64,000 bases of DNA from Bacteroidia bacterium (GTDB lineage: Bacteria > Bacteroidota > Bacteroidia > J057): positions 4,960,001-5,024,000 of the forward strand of contig JAWPMV010000001.1 of the NCBI GenBank assembly GCA_033391075.1, read 5' to 3'. The notes beneath the pieces are model-generated. The model saw only the letters and a list, made by a program, of their open reading frames with translations. It had not been told where the DNA came from and did not search any database. Both the position numbers and the translations under genes were made by a program. Of the stretch, positions 17,730 through 25,527 are shown piece by piece (position 1 is the stretch's first letter; each line of letters opens with the position of its first letter).

Positions 17730-18722
17730 TCAGGAAAAAGCCATTTCTCGATTATACTTCTTTCGATATTCCAGGGGAGACAAACCGGTATATTTCCTGA
17801 ATATCTTCCTGAAGGCCTTTTCATCATTATAGCCTACGCTGTACATCACCTGGTTTACATGTAGGGCAGATGACTCAAAGCTCTTTTTGGCAACTTCGAT
17901 CTTTACCCTTTGCATATATTCAAGGGGGGTGTTGAGAGTAGCCTTTTAAAACCTTCGGATAAAAGTCCTGCTGCTGATGGCAAATTTCTCGGCAAGGGCT
18001 TCTATACTTAAGCGGTCCTCATAATTTTCTTCGATATACTCCTGTACCTTTTTAATTACCTCATCTCCATGCTCTTTTTGCCCACTGAATATGACGAATT
18101 GATTTTGATTTATACGGTCGAAATCAATCTCACCCATTTTTGAACACCAAATGGCCGTTTCTCTTCCATAGTACTTTTCGATGAGGTACAGGATCATATT
18201 TAAAAAAGAATAGGCTCCACCGCTTGAATAAATGCCTTTATCTTCGCTGATTATCTTTTCGGGTAGCAGATCAATTTTCGGATACTTCTTTTCGAATTCA
18301 TGATGTACAGCCCAATGTGTTGCACATGATTTCCCATTGAGCAAGCCAGTTTCGGCCAAAATAAAGGCACTCCTGCACAAACTCACTACCTCCGCATCAT
18401 TCTTCACCCTTCTATCTCTTATCCAGTCGATAAGACTTTTATTCTTTTCCAGTGCCCCTTCTATATCAGCCGTAATTGAGGTGATAATTATCAAATCTGT
18501 TTGATCGACTTCATTTAGGCTAGCTGTAGGTTGTACTTGAAAATACCCGTGGCAGGAAATGGGCTCCAAGGTTTCTGCGACCAGGTCAATGCTAAAATAG
18601 TCTTCTTCGTATTTCCCAACCCGTTTTGCATAGCTATTGGCCATCCGGAAGAGATTCAGACTACCAACAATTGTGTCCAGGATCAAAGTTCCTTTGGGTA
18701 TAAGTATACTTAAATGCCTCAT
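17730..18722 (-). pseudogene. GlxA-type AraC regulator (DJ-1/PfpI plus AraC HTH) with an in-frame stop
   Basis: Translated from ATG 18722 the frame gives a DJ-1/PfpI-like domain (ILIPKGTLILDTIVGSLNLF, then VVSLCRSAFILAETGLLNGKSCATHW) and the first half of an AraC HTH (IEALAEKFAISSRTFIRRF). It then meets TAA at 17948-17946. The same frame continues at once with KATLNTPLEYMQRVK and a full second HTH half (VNQVMYSVGYNDEKAFRKIFRKYTGLSPLEYRKKY) to 17730. A single-base change from a lysine codon would explain the stop. The product would lack half its DNA-binding domain unless the stop is read through or is a sequencing error. It diverges from an ABM-domain gene. Confidence 0.75.
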
Positions 18723-18851
18723 TTCGATTTTCTTGTAAATTAAATCCAATACTTGGCAAAATCAACCCCTCAAGTTGGCATAAATGACACCCCTTCCATA
18801 TACATTCAGGCCATATCTTTGTGTCATACCGAAATTATAAAATCAGTCATA

Positions 18852-19232
18852 ATGAAAAATCAATCAATCACCGTAGTTTACACATGGACCGCAAATCCCG
18901 GAAAATCAGAGGAATTGAAATCTATTTATCAGTCTGTAGCCAAACAAATGCAGGAGACAGAACCAAATGCCCTTCAGGTAGATTGCTTTTTCGATGATAG
19001 CTCCCGGACTCTGGTCGTTTATGATCTTTTCAAGGACGGCGCAGCTCTTGGACAACATTTAGGTACAACTGCTGCCGGGCACTTTCCTCAATTGCTAAAA
19101 ATTGCCAATCCAGGATCTTTTCTTTTCTGTGGCGAAGTTCCTGAAGAATTGAAGCAAGCAGCCTTGGGCATGGGACTGGATGCCACTTTTGCTCCCCGCG
19201 CTTTTGGATTTAATAGGGCAGTTTTCGAATAA
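18852..19232 (+). CDS. Antibiotic biosynthesis monooxygenase (ABM)-like domain protein
   Basis: 127 residues from ATG 18852. A longer frame opens at 18753 but its extension overlaps the divergent promoter region. The dimeric ferredoxin-like ABM pattern is visible: ITVVYTWTANPGKSEELKSIYQSVAKQMQETEPNALQ, then SRTLVVYDLFKDGAALGQHLGTTAAGHFPQL. Family members act as cofactor-free oxygenases, haem-degrading enzymes or small sensors; no specific substrate can be assigned. It is divergent from the broken GlxA-type regulator, a likely former regulatory pair. Its terminator was split by the IS110 element. Confidence 0.75.
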   Translation: MKNQSITVVYTWTANPGKSEELKSIYQSVAKQMQETEPNALQVDCFFDDSSRTLVVYDLFKDGAALGQHLGTTAAGHFPQLLKIANPGSFLFCGEVPEELKQAALGMGLDATFAPRAFGFNRAVFE

Positions 19233-19279
19233 AGCTGAGTAAGCCTTAGCAAGACTAAAATGAGTCATCCTATACTTGC

Positions 19280-19475
19280 CTAAGAGCTAGGGAAGAAAAG
19301 AATTCTTAGTTTGTGGTATTTGAATAAGCAGCAAAAGGAGAGGGGATAAATCCGTTAAGTGTCATTGGTTTAAAAAACCGTCCGGGATGTTGGTTTCCCT
19401 CTCCCTCTGATCCAAAACTAGAACAGTACAGTAGGCTAAGAGCCAGAATGTAGGATTGATAAGTTCGAATCAGAG
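19280..19475 (+). ncRNA. IS110 bridge RNA with readable target and donor guides
   Basis: A 5-prime stem-loop (CTAAGA 19280-19285 with TCTTAG 19304-19309) precedes two abutting internal-loop modules. The target loop is closed by GGAGAGGG/CCCTCTCC (19337-19344, 19397-19404) with tip hairpin GGTTTAAAAAACC. The donor loop is closed by CTCTGAT/ATCAGAG (19405-19411, 19469-19475) with tip hairpin GGCTAAGAGCC. Guides: GTGTCAT (19359-19365) resembles the left target GAGTCAT. CCGGGATGT (19382-19390) is the complement of ACATCCCGG at the right junction. ACAGTACA (19423-19430) equals the right IS end. TGTAGGAT (19449-19456) pairs with the left IS end ATCCTATA with one G-T wobble. The layout is that of the IS110 bridge RNAs described in 2024. 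Confidence 0.72.
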
Positions 19476-19493
19476 CTGCTCAACTATAGGATT

Positions 19494-20459
19494 ATGGATA
19501 ATAACGTATATGGAATCGACATTGCCAAAAAAAGCTTTGAAGTAGTCTGTCTTAATGATAGTGGGAAAAGCTGGGTAAAAAGCTATTCCAATACTGCTTC
19601 GGGCCATTGTAAATTTATCGAAGTCCTCTCTCAAGGAGATCTCTGTGTCATGGAAGCAAGTGGTCCCTATTATTTATCCCTGGCCTTTAGTTTACATCAG
19701 CATGGGATTAAACTAAGTGTAGTTAATCCCCTGGTCATTCGCCGCTACAGTCAGATGCAATTAAGGCGAACCAAGACCGATCAGCAAGACGCGCGCTTAA
19801 TTGCTCAATATGGACGGGATCACCGAAGCTTTATTAAGCTCTGGCAGCCTCCAGCGGCTATTTTTCTCCGCTTACAGCAGTTTTTGACTAGCATTAACCT
19901 ATTTCAAAAACAGCTCCAGATGCTTCGTAATCAGCTCGAGGCTATGGATCAAGTTCCTATTGTGGATCCTTTGGTGAGAAGTCAGCAGCTTTATCTGATC
20001 GAACAGCTACAAGCTTCGATCAAGCGGCTGGAGCAACAGATGCTCAGCCTTAGTAAAGAGCATTGTTCACAAAGCTATCAGTCGCTTATGAGCATCCCAG
20101 GTATAGGACCTAAGACCGCTTGTTTGTTGATCTGTATTACCCATGACTTTAGCCGATTTGAGTCTGCCAAACAATTGGTCGCTTATTTGGGATTATGTCC
20201 TCGTATTTTCACATCGGGTAGCTCAGTAAAGGGAAAGGAGAGGATCGTAAAAATGGGGCAGGCCTTGGCAAGAAAGTATCTCTATATGGGAGCCTTTTCC
20301 GCGATGAAAGTAAATCCTCTTTGTCAATCTATGGTAGAAAACATGAAGCAAAAGGGTAAACATCATAAAGTCATTAGAGTTGCGGTTGCTCATAAACTCT
20401 TAAGACAGGCTTTTGCTGTAGCTAAAAATAGAACTCAATTTAATCCCAATTTTATTTGA
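19494..20459 (+). CDS. IS110-family transposase (DEDD recombinase)
   Basis: 321 residues, the usual family size. The N-terminal RuvC-like DEDD domain shows Asp9 (GIDIAK), Glu54 (VMEASGPYY), Asp96 and Asp99 (KTDQQDARLIAQ). A coiled-coil region (about 125-190) leads to the Transposase_20 domain: LMSIPGIGPKTA, QLVAYLGLCPR and TSGSSVKGKERIVKMG with the conserved serine. The family works with a bridge RNA that pairs with donor and target DNA. All catalytic residues are present and the frame is intact, so the element may be active. The start lies just after the bridge RNA. Confidence 0.93.
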   Translation: MDNNVYGIDIAKKSFEVVCLNDSGKSWVKSYSNTASGHCKFIEVLSQGDLCVMEASGPYYLSLAFSLHQHGIKLSVVNPLVIRRYSQMQLRRTKTDQQDARLIAQYGRDHRSFIKLWQPPAAIFLRLQQFLTSINLFQKQLQMLRNQLEAMDQVPIVDPLVRSQQLYLIEQLQASIKRLEQQMLSLSKEHCSQSYQSLMSIPGIGPKTACLLICITHDFSRFESAKQLVAYLGLCPRIFTSGSSVKGKERIVKMGQALARKYLYMGAFSAMKVNPLCQSMVENMKQKGKHHKVIRVAVAHKLLRQAFAVAKNRTQFNPNFI

Positions 20460-20560
20460 CTTTTACTACAGTACATCCCGGGTTCTCAGGATGACTCATC
20501 TTAGTTTTTATGACTGCTTCTAATAAATGCTTAAAGCTTCTGTCCCAGGCTTTGTTTATA

Positions 20561-21175
20561 CTAATTCTTAAACCAGCCGGCTATACTTATTCGCTCTCTT
20601 GTAAATGAGGGCTGCACTTCATGTTCCATTTCATCACTTCTAAAGAAAACCATTCTTCCCCCAAAGGGAGAAATATCTTTTTGATTGGCTCCTTTCGGAT
20701 AAAGGCTCAACATTCCTCCATCCTTTTTTTGCCAATCTTTATTTAAGTAAATAATGATGGAAAACTTTCGACTCTTGTCCTCTTTAAATTGATCAATATG
20801 CTTCTTATAATAAGTTTTTTGTTCATAGCTCGCATAATGTGATTCGAAGGTATTGATAGATGTAAAACAAGTTTCATTTAAGTACTTGATGAAATTCCCC
20901 ATCTTTTTCAAATAGATCTGTTCGTATTTGTTTTCGCTATCTCCTTCAATCCATTTTATATTATCTCCTCTGACCAATTTGTTTTTTTGATAATCCATTT
21001 TCTTCCCCAATCCAGCGGCCTTCATGTCTTTTGAGTCTTTCAAGTCCTGAATATTTCCTCTTAGGCCGGATAGCAGATGTGAATTAATAAAGTCGTCACA
21101 GCAAGCATACTCATGATCTATAAGCCCCTGAATTAAGCCTTCGAACTGGATTTGCTCCAGATGGTCATCATCCAT
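20561..21175 (-). CDS. Prolyl 4-hydroxylase-like 2-oxoglutarate/Fe(II) dioxygenase
   Basis: 204 residues, cytoplasmic. The iron-binding HxD is YYKKHIDQF (about 140-148), the distal histidine is in EMEHEVQPSF, and the arginine that would hold 2-oxoglutarate follows in TRERISIAGWF. SIIIYLNKDWQKKDGGML fits the double-stranded beta-helix. The family hydroxylates prolines or other residues in proteins; bacterial members often act on ribosomal proteins or EF-Tu, which is only a possibility here. It is monocistronic, between the IS110 element and the cold-shock gene. Confidence 0.82.
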   Translation of the reverse strand: MDDDHLEQIQFEGLIQGLIDHEYACCDDFINSHLLSGLRGNIQDLKDSKDMKAAGLGKKMDYQKNKLVRGDNIKWIEGDSENKYEQIYLKKMGNFIKYLNETCFTSINTFESHYASYEQKTYYKKHIDQFKEDKSRKFSIIIYLNKDWQKKDGGMLSLYPKGANQKDISPFGGRMVFFRSDEMEHEVQPSFTRERISIAGWFKN

Positions 21176-21250
21176 AGTGTTTTATTTTACCGATGGAATG
21201 AATTTCCCAAAGGAGGTTTCCTCAATATCGTTATTCTTTAAGCAATAGGT

Positions 21251-21292
21251 GTATAAAAAAGAAACTGGCCTGTCAACGAATCAACAGGCCAG
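21251..21292 (-). terminator. Rho-independent terminator of the cold-shock gene
   Basis: A perfect 9-bp stem, CTGGCCTGT (21265-21273) with ACAGGCCAG (21284-21292), closes a 10-base loop. It is followed on the minus strand by TTTCTTTTTTAT. It sits 22 bp after the stop at 21315. Confidence 0.85.
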
Positions 21293-21314
21293 AGTTAAAT
21301 ATGACGCTTAAATG

Positions 21315-21515
21315 CTAGTCCCGTACCAAAGATACATTCACTGCATTCAATCCTTTTTTTCCTTGTTCAGTTTCGTAAGAGACTTTGTCTCCTTCGGTAA
21401 TCGAAATTCCACCTAGTCCGTTCTTATGAACAAAAACATCTCTTCCACCATCATCAGGTGTAATGAATCCGAATCCTTTTTCTTCGTTAAAAAACTTAAC
21501 TGTACCGTTATTCAT
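21315..21515 (-). CDS. CspA-family cold-shock protein
   Basis: 66 residues, the full length of a single cold-shock domain. [24 protein letters not shown] contains RNP1 (KGFGFI) and DVFVHKNGL contains RNP2 (VFVHK); the end is [12 protein letters not shown]. It is a single-stranded nucleic-acid-binding RNA chaperone of the cytoplasm. It has its own terminator and a long upstream region with repeats and a stem-loop, which suggests post-transcriptional control as in other csp genes. Confidence 0.95.
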   Translation of the reverse strand: MNNGTVKFFNEEKGFGFITPDDGGRDVFVHKNGLGGISITEGDKVSYETEQGKKGLNAVNVSLVRD

Positions 21516-21879
21516 TATAAAAATTTAAGATAAAAAAGAAGATATAAGAACATATACCTTCATCATGTCGGCAATATACGACATTCTCAACGTATATGGC
21601 TTAATCTTTTGCGCTTTCTTAAGCTAAAGGGGAATCTTTGCGCTTATTAGGCTAGAAGTTTAGCCATTTCGCGCCTGATTAGGCTCATTATTTGCAAAAA
21701 TCAATAAAAAGACTGGCCTTGTAAAAGGCTTTTCTGATCTCAATAGAATGAAATATCGTCCATTTGGCACATGAGATGTATCAAGGGACTCGAATTTGAT
21801 TTGCAGAAAAACGCTCAGATGAAATTTTCAGAAATTATTATCTGATCGTATTCTGGAACGATTGCCTTTGGTTTCTCCT
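21516..21879 (-). promoter_or_regulatory. Leader/upstream region of the cold-shock gene with a stem-loop and three repeats
   Basis: A perfect inverted repeat, ATATACG (21574-21580) with CGTATAT (21591-21597), lies about 60-80 bp upstream of the start. Further out three related units end at 21625, 21653 and 21685 (minus-strand pattern AGCCTAATnAGCGC, loosely conserved). A structured, temperature-responsive 5-prime leader is possible. Beyond 21690 I see nothing up to the next gene. Confidence 0.35.
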
Positions 21880-23022
21880 TCAATTCTCTTTCACAGGAAA
21901 TAAGCTAGCGTCAATATTCGGTATCACCTGTATGGCATTTTCATAATACAATTTCCGTAATACCGAATCGGGCAAATCAAGTCCGTACATTTTCCAATGG
22001 GCATGTCGCTTTCGATAATAGTCGAAATATTCATCTGCCGTCTCCAGGACTCGAAAATAGGTATAGTACTCTGAAACCCGATAGGTATCCTTGCCAAACA
22101 TGACCCGATCCTGATACTTGATCATCCAGTCTCGAGCAAATCGAGGTTGACGACCGAGTTCAGCCAGGACAGCCCCAATCTCGGTGTACATATTGGGAAA
22201 TTCATCCATCAATTCGCCCAATCTTCCCAAATCATTTCCGTACCAACCTAAATGGGCATTGATGAACTTTGTATTGGGGTGTTTGCGAAAGATATTGTGT
22301 TGCTCAGTGATGATTTGTTCAAAGGGAGGATAGTCCTCAGCCGATCGATAGCGACTGGGTACCTGTTTAAGTTCCAGCCAACGTTCGTTGTATTTGTCTT
22401 TGTCCTTCCAGAAGGATGCAGGCTCTGCTGAGTGGATCAGAATAGGAATACCCAAGTCCCCACATTTCGCCCATATCGGATCCAGGCGGGGATCATCTAC
22501 CGCTATGCGATTCCCATCATTGTCTTTATCTGTCAGGCCGAATCCTTTGTAAATCTTCAAGCCATTTACCCCTTGCTTCACGGCTTCTTCCAGGGTAGCC
22601 AAAGCATTGTCTGGCCAGCCTTCATCATCCAGCTCTTCAAAATTCAGGTTGAGGAAGAGGATAAAACGATTGGCATGCTTTTCATTTACATTATCCAAAG
22701 ACCATTCTAAAAACTTCCCCCTGAAACCACTGAGATTGACCATCACTCCCATATTGAGGGAATCCATTTCCGTTACCAATTTATCCAGGTCCTGAATGGG
22801 CATGGTCCATTGATGGTTGTGAACATCAATAAAAGGATATTTAGCTTTGGTGAGTTTGGTTTCAGGAACTACCAGGGTTGAGATAGGTTCATACTCCTCG
22901 ACATCCATGACATTCAATTTGTACTGAATCCTGTCGATGGCATAATAGGTCAGTCCCAGAAAGACCAAAATGAGCAGCATAAATGCTGCCCATTTTCTTT
23001 TTTTAAATCGTTCTTTCGCCAT
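21880..23022 (-). CDS. Membrane-anchored amidohydrolase (amidohydrolase_2 family)
   Basis: 380 residues. An N-terminal membrane helix (about 11-29, WAAFMLLILVFLGLTYYAI) precedes a TIM-barrel metal hydrolase. Metal ligands are suggested by FIDVHNHQW (HxH), ILIHSAEPASFW, FINAHLGWYGND and VMFGKDTY (final Asp). This is the ACMSD/uracil-5-carboxylate-decarboxylase-like superfamily of hydrolases and decarboxylases; the substrate is unknown. It starts immediately after the stop of the DUF2911 gene (23023), so the two form an operon. Confidence 0.82.
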   Translation of the reverse strand: MAKERFKKRKWAAFMLLILVFLGLTYYAIDRIQYKLNVMDVEEYEPISTLVVPETKLTKAKYPFIDVHNHQWTMPIQDLDKLVTEMDSLNMGVMVNLSGFRGKFLEWSLDNVNEKHANRFILFLNLNFEELDDEGWPDNALATLEEAVKQGVNGLKIYKGFGLTDKDNDGNRIAVDDPRLDPIWAKCGDLGIPILIHSAEPASFWKDKDKYNERWLELKQVPSRYRSAEDYPPFEQIITEQHNIFRKHPNTKFINAHLGWYGNDLGRLGELMDEFPNMYTEIGAVLAELGRQPRFARDWMIKYQDRVMFGKDTYRVSEYYTYFRVLETADEYFDYYRKRHAHWKMYGLDLPDSVLRKLYYENAIQVIPNIDASLFPVKEN

Positions 23023-23586
23023 TTATTGTACTCCTATAGGAATGGATATTTTGATATTGTCCCAGCTCATATTCATATTGATCCCTGTCGTATCGCTGCT
23101 AAAATCAAAAGTCAGTTGCTCCACAATCGGGTCAATAGTCTCAGGACTAACTTTCACCTTCAGGATGTCTTTATCATAATCGGGCTCCAGGAAAGCCAAC
23201 CACACACCAGCTTCGCTATTGAGAACTACTTCCCATTCGCTTGCTCCAGGTATGGCATACATACGATAAGTTCCGGCATCTATCGGATTGCCTGCGAAGG
23301 TGAAATTTTTATTTACACTAAGTTCGGTTGCATTATTTGCACCCATTCTCCAGTATTGTCCATATGGTTGCAAAGGCTTTTCACTTTCAACTTCAGTGTC
23401 CTCTCCAAAGATCAGGCGATCCTTTTTATAGGGACGACTGTAATCTACACTCATTTCCAATTCTCCTTCTGAGAAATTGACTTTATCAGGGGGTGAAGCA
23501 GGGGGTGTAGTTCTGATTTTGTAAACCTGGTATCCGATAAACAGCACGACAAGTGCGAGTATTCCGAGGATGATTTTACGTCTCAT
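23023..23586 (-). CDS. DUF2911 family membrane-anchored or exported protein
   Basis: About 187 residues from ATG 23586; a longer frame opens at 23619, but MRRKIILGILALVVLFIGYQV is the natural membrane-anchor start. The body carries the DUF2911 pattern SVDYSRPYKKDRLIFGE, PYGQYWRMGANNATELSVNKNF and IDAGTYRMYAIPGASEWEVVLN. The family is a beta-rich periplasmic domain common in Bacteroidota with no known activity. It is joined to the downstream amidohydrolase with no gap, which suggests a shared role. Confidence 0.85.
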   Translation of the reverse strand: MRRKIILGILALVVLFIGYQVYKIRTTPPASPPDKVNFSEGELEMSVDYSRPYKKDRLIFGEDTEVESEKPLQPYGQYWRMGANNATELSVNKNFTFAGNPIDAGTYRMYAIPGASEWEVVLNSEAGVWLAFLEPDYDKDILKVKVSPETIDPIVEQLTFDFSSDTTGINMNMSWDNIKISIPIGVQ

Positions 23587-23717
23587 AATGATATGTAGTA
23601 GAGTTTTATGTGTTGACAAAGATAACCAGAAATTAAGAAGGATTTCTTTTTGCCGTTTTTAGGTGTTCTTTCGGCTTTTTATGGGAGGTTTCCTTTTAGT
23701 TTTTACTTAGGGGTTCT

Positions 23718-23900
23718 TTCCATCTTTTTTAGAAAAAGATGGAGTCAAAAATCGCAGCGCCAAGAACCAGCCGCACTTAGCCGCCCCTTTTCCCGATTGG
23801 CGCTGCCGAACCTCCGCGCTTGGGTAGTAGGTGGAGTAGATTCAGATTATTTCCAACTCCAACACTTTAACACACTAACACACTAACACGTCAACACTTC
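23718..23900 (+). repeat. Structured intergenic repeat element, copy B
   Basis: Same order of parts as copy A at 14799. A hairpin CCATCTTTTT/AAAAAGATGG (23720-23729, 23733-23742) is followed by a perfect inverted repeat CAGCGCCAA/TTGGCGCTG (23755-23763, 23797-23805), then CGCGCTTGGG and a tail of ACACTAACAC repeats. The A-T pair in this stem is C-G in copy A, a compensatory change. It fills most of the divergent gap 23587-23949. Confidence 0.65.
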
Positions 23901-23949
23901 CCTCCCCCATTGCAACCTTTCTCCTAAGCTTGTATTATAGAAAGAAACA

Positions 23950-24504
23950 ATGTCCGAAGAACAACTCATACAAGCGATCCAGCAAGAGCCCGATCAATTC
24001 GAGCAACTGTATGAGGCTTATTATTCGGCCATCTTCAATTACGTATTCAAACGGATCGGCGAATTTGAATTATCCAGAGATATCGTTTCTGAAGTATTTC
24101 TCAAAGCTTATGCGGGAATCAGTCGCTTTCGCTGGAAAGGCATTAGCATAAAGTCCTGGCTCTATCGAATCGCCTCTAATGAAATCAAGCTCTATTTCCG
24201 CTCAAAGAAATATCGGCCCCAATTATTTGCTCAAACCTATAAGGAAATGATCTTCAGCGAAGGAAAAACGCCTTTAGAACTAGAAAAAGATCAGCTGGAA
24301 ATCAGCCAAGAAAAATTTGCCCAGTTCCAACGGATACAGGCTGCCTTGCGAGAACTTCCTCTCAAATACCAGGAAGTAATCGCCTTGAAATATTTCGAAC
24401 AAATGGATATAGAGGAAATCATGCAAATCAGCGGCAAAAAGAAAGGAACGGTCAAATCCCTTTTATCCCGAGGCATGAAACACTTAAAAGAGAAACTGAA
24501 TTAG
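23950..24504 (+). CDS. ECF-type RNA polymerase sigma factor
   Basis: 184 residues. Sigma region 2 is visible as FEQLYEAYYSAIFNYVFKRIG..ELSRDIVSEVFLKAY and the following SWLYRIASNEI. Region 4 is LRELPLKYQEVIALKYFEQMDIEEIMQISGKKKGTVKSLLSRG. It would direct RNA polymerase to a small regulon. The next gene begins 3 bp after its stop and encodes a small membrane protein, the arrangement of a sigma/anti-sigma pair. Confidence 0.92.
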   Translation: MSEEQLIQAIQQEPDQFEQLYEAYYSAIFNYVFKRIGEFELSRDIVSEVFLKAYAGISRFRWKGISIKSWLYRIASNEIKLYFRSKKYRPQLFAQTYKEMIFSEGKTPLELEKDQLEISQEKFAQFQRIQAALRELPLKYQEVIALKYFEQMDIEEIMQISGKKKGTVKSLLSRGMKHLKEKLN

Positions 24505-24506
24505 TC

Positions 24507-24989
24507 ATGGAAGAAAAAGACTTACATAACATATTAGAAGAAATGGAACAGCCAAAATTGGATGTGAATGCACATCAAAACGAATTCAGACTGCCCCTGC
24601 TCAATACCAAAAGGTCCAGTCTGGCAGGAATTATTCTCCTGATATTACCTTTCATTTTTTTGAGTGGGGTAATTTTCAATCACTATCTTGAAATCCATAT
24701 ACCGATCATCGGGCATATCTATGAGTGGATCACAGATGTGGACAGGCAGTTTGGGGATAACTCAGCCCTGAATTGGAGCATCCGTCTATTATTACTCTTT
24801 GGGCCTTTGATTGCAGGCGCTATAAATCTCATGGCCATTACTCACATCCGATGGGAGAAGTTGGAAAAGGAATTGATCATTTCCTTTAAAATGCGCTGGC
24901 AAAATGTACTGATCATTGGGATTTGCTTCTTCATTTTCAGCATATTTTTCACCTATCTGACCTTTTCAAACCTGGCTCATACCTCATGA
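24507..24989 (+). CDS. Three-helix membrane protein, possible anti-sigma factor
   Basis: 160 residues. An acidic N-terminal cytoplasmic stretch (1-35, MEEKDLHNILEEMEQPKLD) precedes three predicted membrane helices (about 39-60, 88-108 and 132-153). No zinc-binding HxxxCxxC motif of the ZAS type is present. It is placed as an anti-sigma factor mainly by its position 3 bp after the ECF sigma gene. The sensed signal is unknown. Confidence 0.6.
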   Translation: MEEKDLHNILEEMEQPKLDVNAHQNEFRLPLLNTKRSSLAGIILLILPFIFLSGVIFNHYLEIHIPIIGHIYEWITDVDRQFGDNSALNWSIRLLLLFGPLIAGAINLMAITHIRWEKLEKELIISFKMRWQNVLIIGICFFIFSIFFTYLTFSNLAHTS

Positions 24990-25527
24990 TTTTGACAAAT
25001 CTGAATCTAATTGCAATACTTTTGTGATAATTGGAAAAGCCTGGGGATGAAGTCTAGCTCATCGGCAAGAAGGAATCATATATAAAAATCTGATAGTCAG
25101 TCATATAAATTATTCCGAGGGGATATTTCCTCTCGGATTTTTTTTGTTAAAATTTTCTAAAGACAGATTTCATATGGAATAAAAAGATGATATCCATGTG
25201 AATCCTTTGTGATACTTGAAGGCTAATCTTGTAATGTGAATGAATCAATTGACCCGCAATACTTCAATAGCATGTTCATTAGACCACAAATCTTGATGCA
25301 AGTAAGACAAAGGACCTTAGAAAATCTGTCAGGTAAGAAACAGAAAAGCGAATTAGCTGCCAAACGTTTCCCTGGATCTCCCATCGGTTTCCTCTTACGA
25401 GAGATGATGTGTCAACGAGCTAAAAGATTGCAATTCCACACCTACAAACAAAGCAGGAAAATTCACACCACTCATATATGCCAGGCTTAGATTTTTATGC
25501 CGCCTTAAACCATTAAATCAAAACAAA
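24990..25527. other. Long intergenic region before the Crp/Fnr gene
   Basis: Apart from the terminator at 25115-25145 I see no supported feature. An 84-codon open frame at 25236-25490 has no recognisable domain and is not annotated. The Crp/Fnr promoter must lie here, but no convincing -33/-7 pair was found. Confidence 0.5.
25115..25145 (+). terminator. Rho-independent terminator downstream of the sigma operon
   Basis: CCGAGGGGA (25115-25123) pairs with TCCTCTCGG (25128-25136, one G-U pair) and is followed by an eight-T tract after an A. It lies about 125 bp beyond the stop of the membrane-protein gene. Confidence 0.85.

Larger units (their letters stand above)
19267..20476 (+). mobile_element. 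IS110-family insertion sequence with bridge RNA
   Basis: An element of about 1.2 kb bounded by AT core dinucleotides (19267-19268 and 20475-20476). It holds a left non-coding region of some 225 bp with a bridge RNA, one transposase gene, and a right non-coding end of only 17 bp. The long left and short right non-coding ends fit the IS110 group rather than IS1111. Boundaries come from matching the guide segments of the RNA to both junctions. Confidence 0.7.
19254..20505 (+). terminator. Terminator hairpin split by an IS110-family insertion
   Basis: ACTAAAATGAGTCATCCT (19254-19271) and AGGATGACTCATCTTAGT (20488-20505) are inverted repeats with one mismatch, and the right arm runs into TTTTT. 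Removing the insertion between the AT dinucleotides at 19267-19268 and 20475-20476 restores a stem of at least 11 bp with loop CGGGTTCTCA, just after the stop of the ABM gene. I read this as a rho-independent terminator used as the target site. Confidence 0.6.

Noticed and set aside
17636-17827. Short minus-strand frame beside the broken AraC gene
   Set aside because: It is a shadow in another frame of the true HTH end, not a separate gene.
19254-20505. Near-perfect 18-bp inverted repeats at both sides of the transposase as IS1111-type terminal repeats
   Set aside because: The guide matches put the IS ends inside these arms, and joining the flanks restores a terminator with a T run. The long left and short right non-coding ends also fit IS110, not IS1111.
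25236-25490. 84-codon open frame in the gap before the Crp/Fnr gene
   Set aside because: No domain, no clear ribosome-binding site and unremarkable composition; likely a chance ORF.
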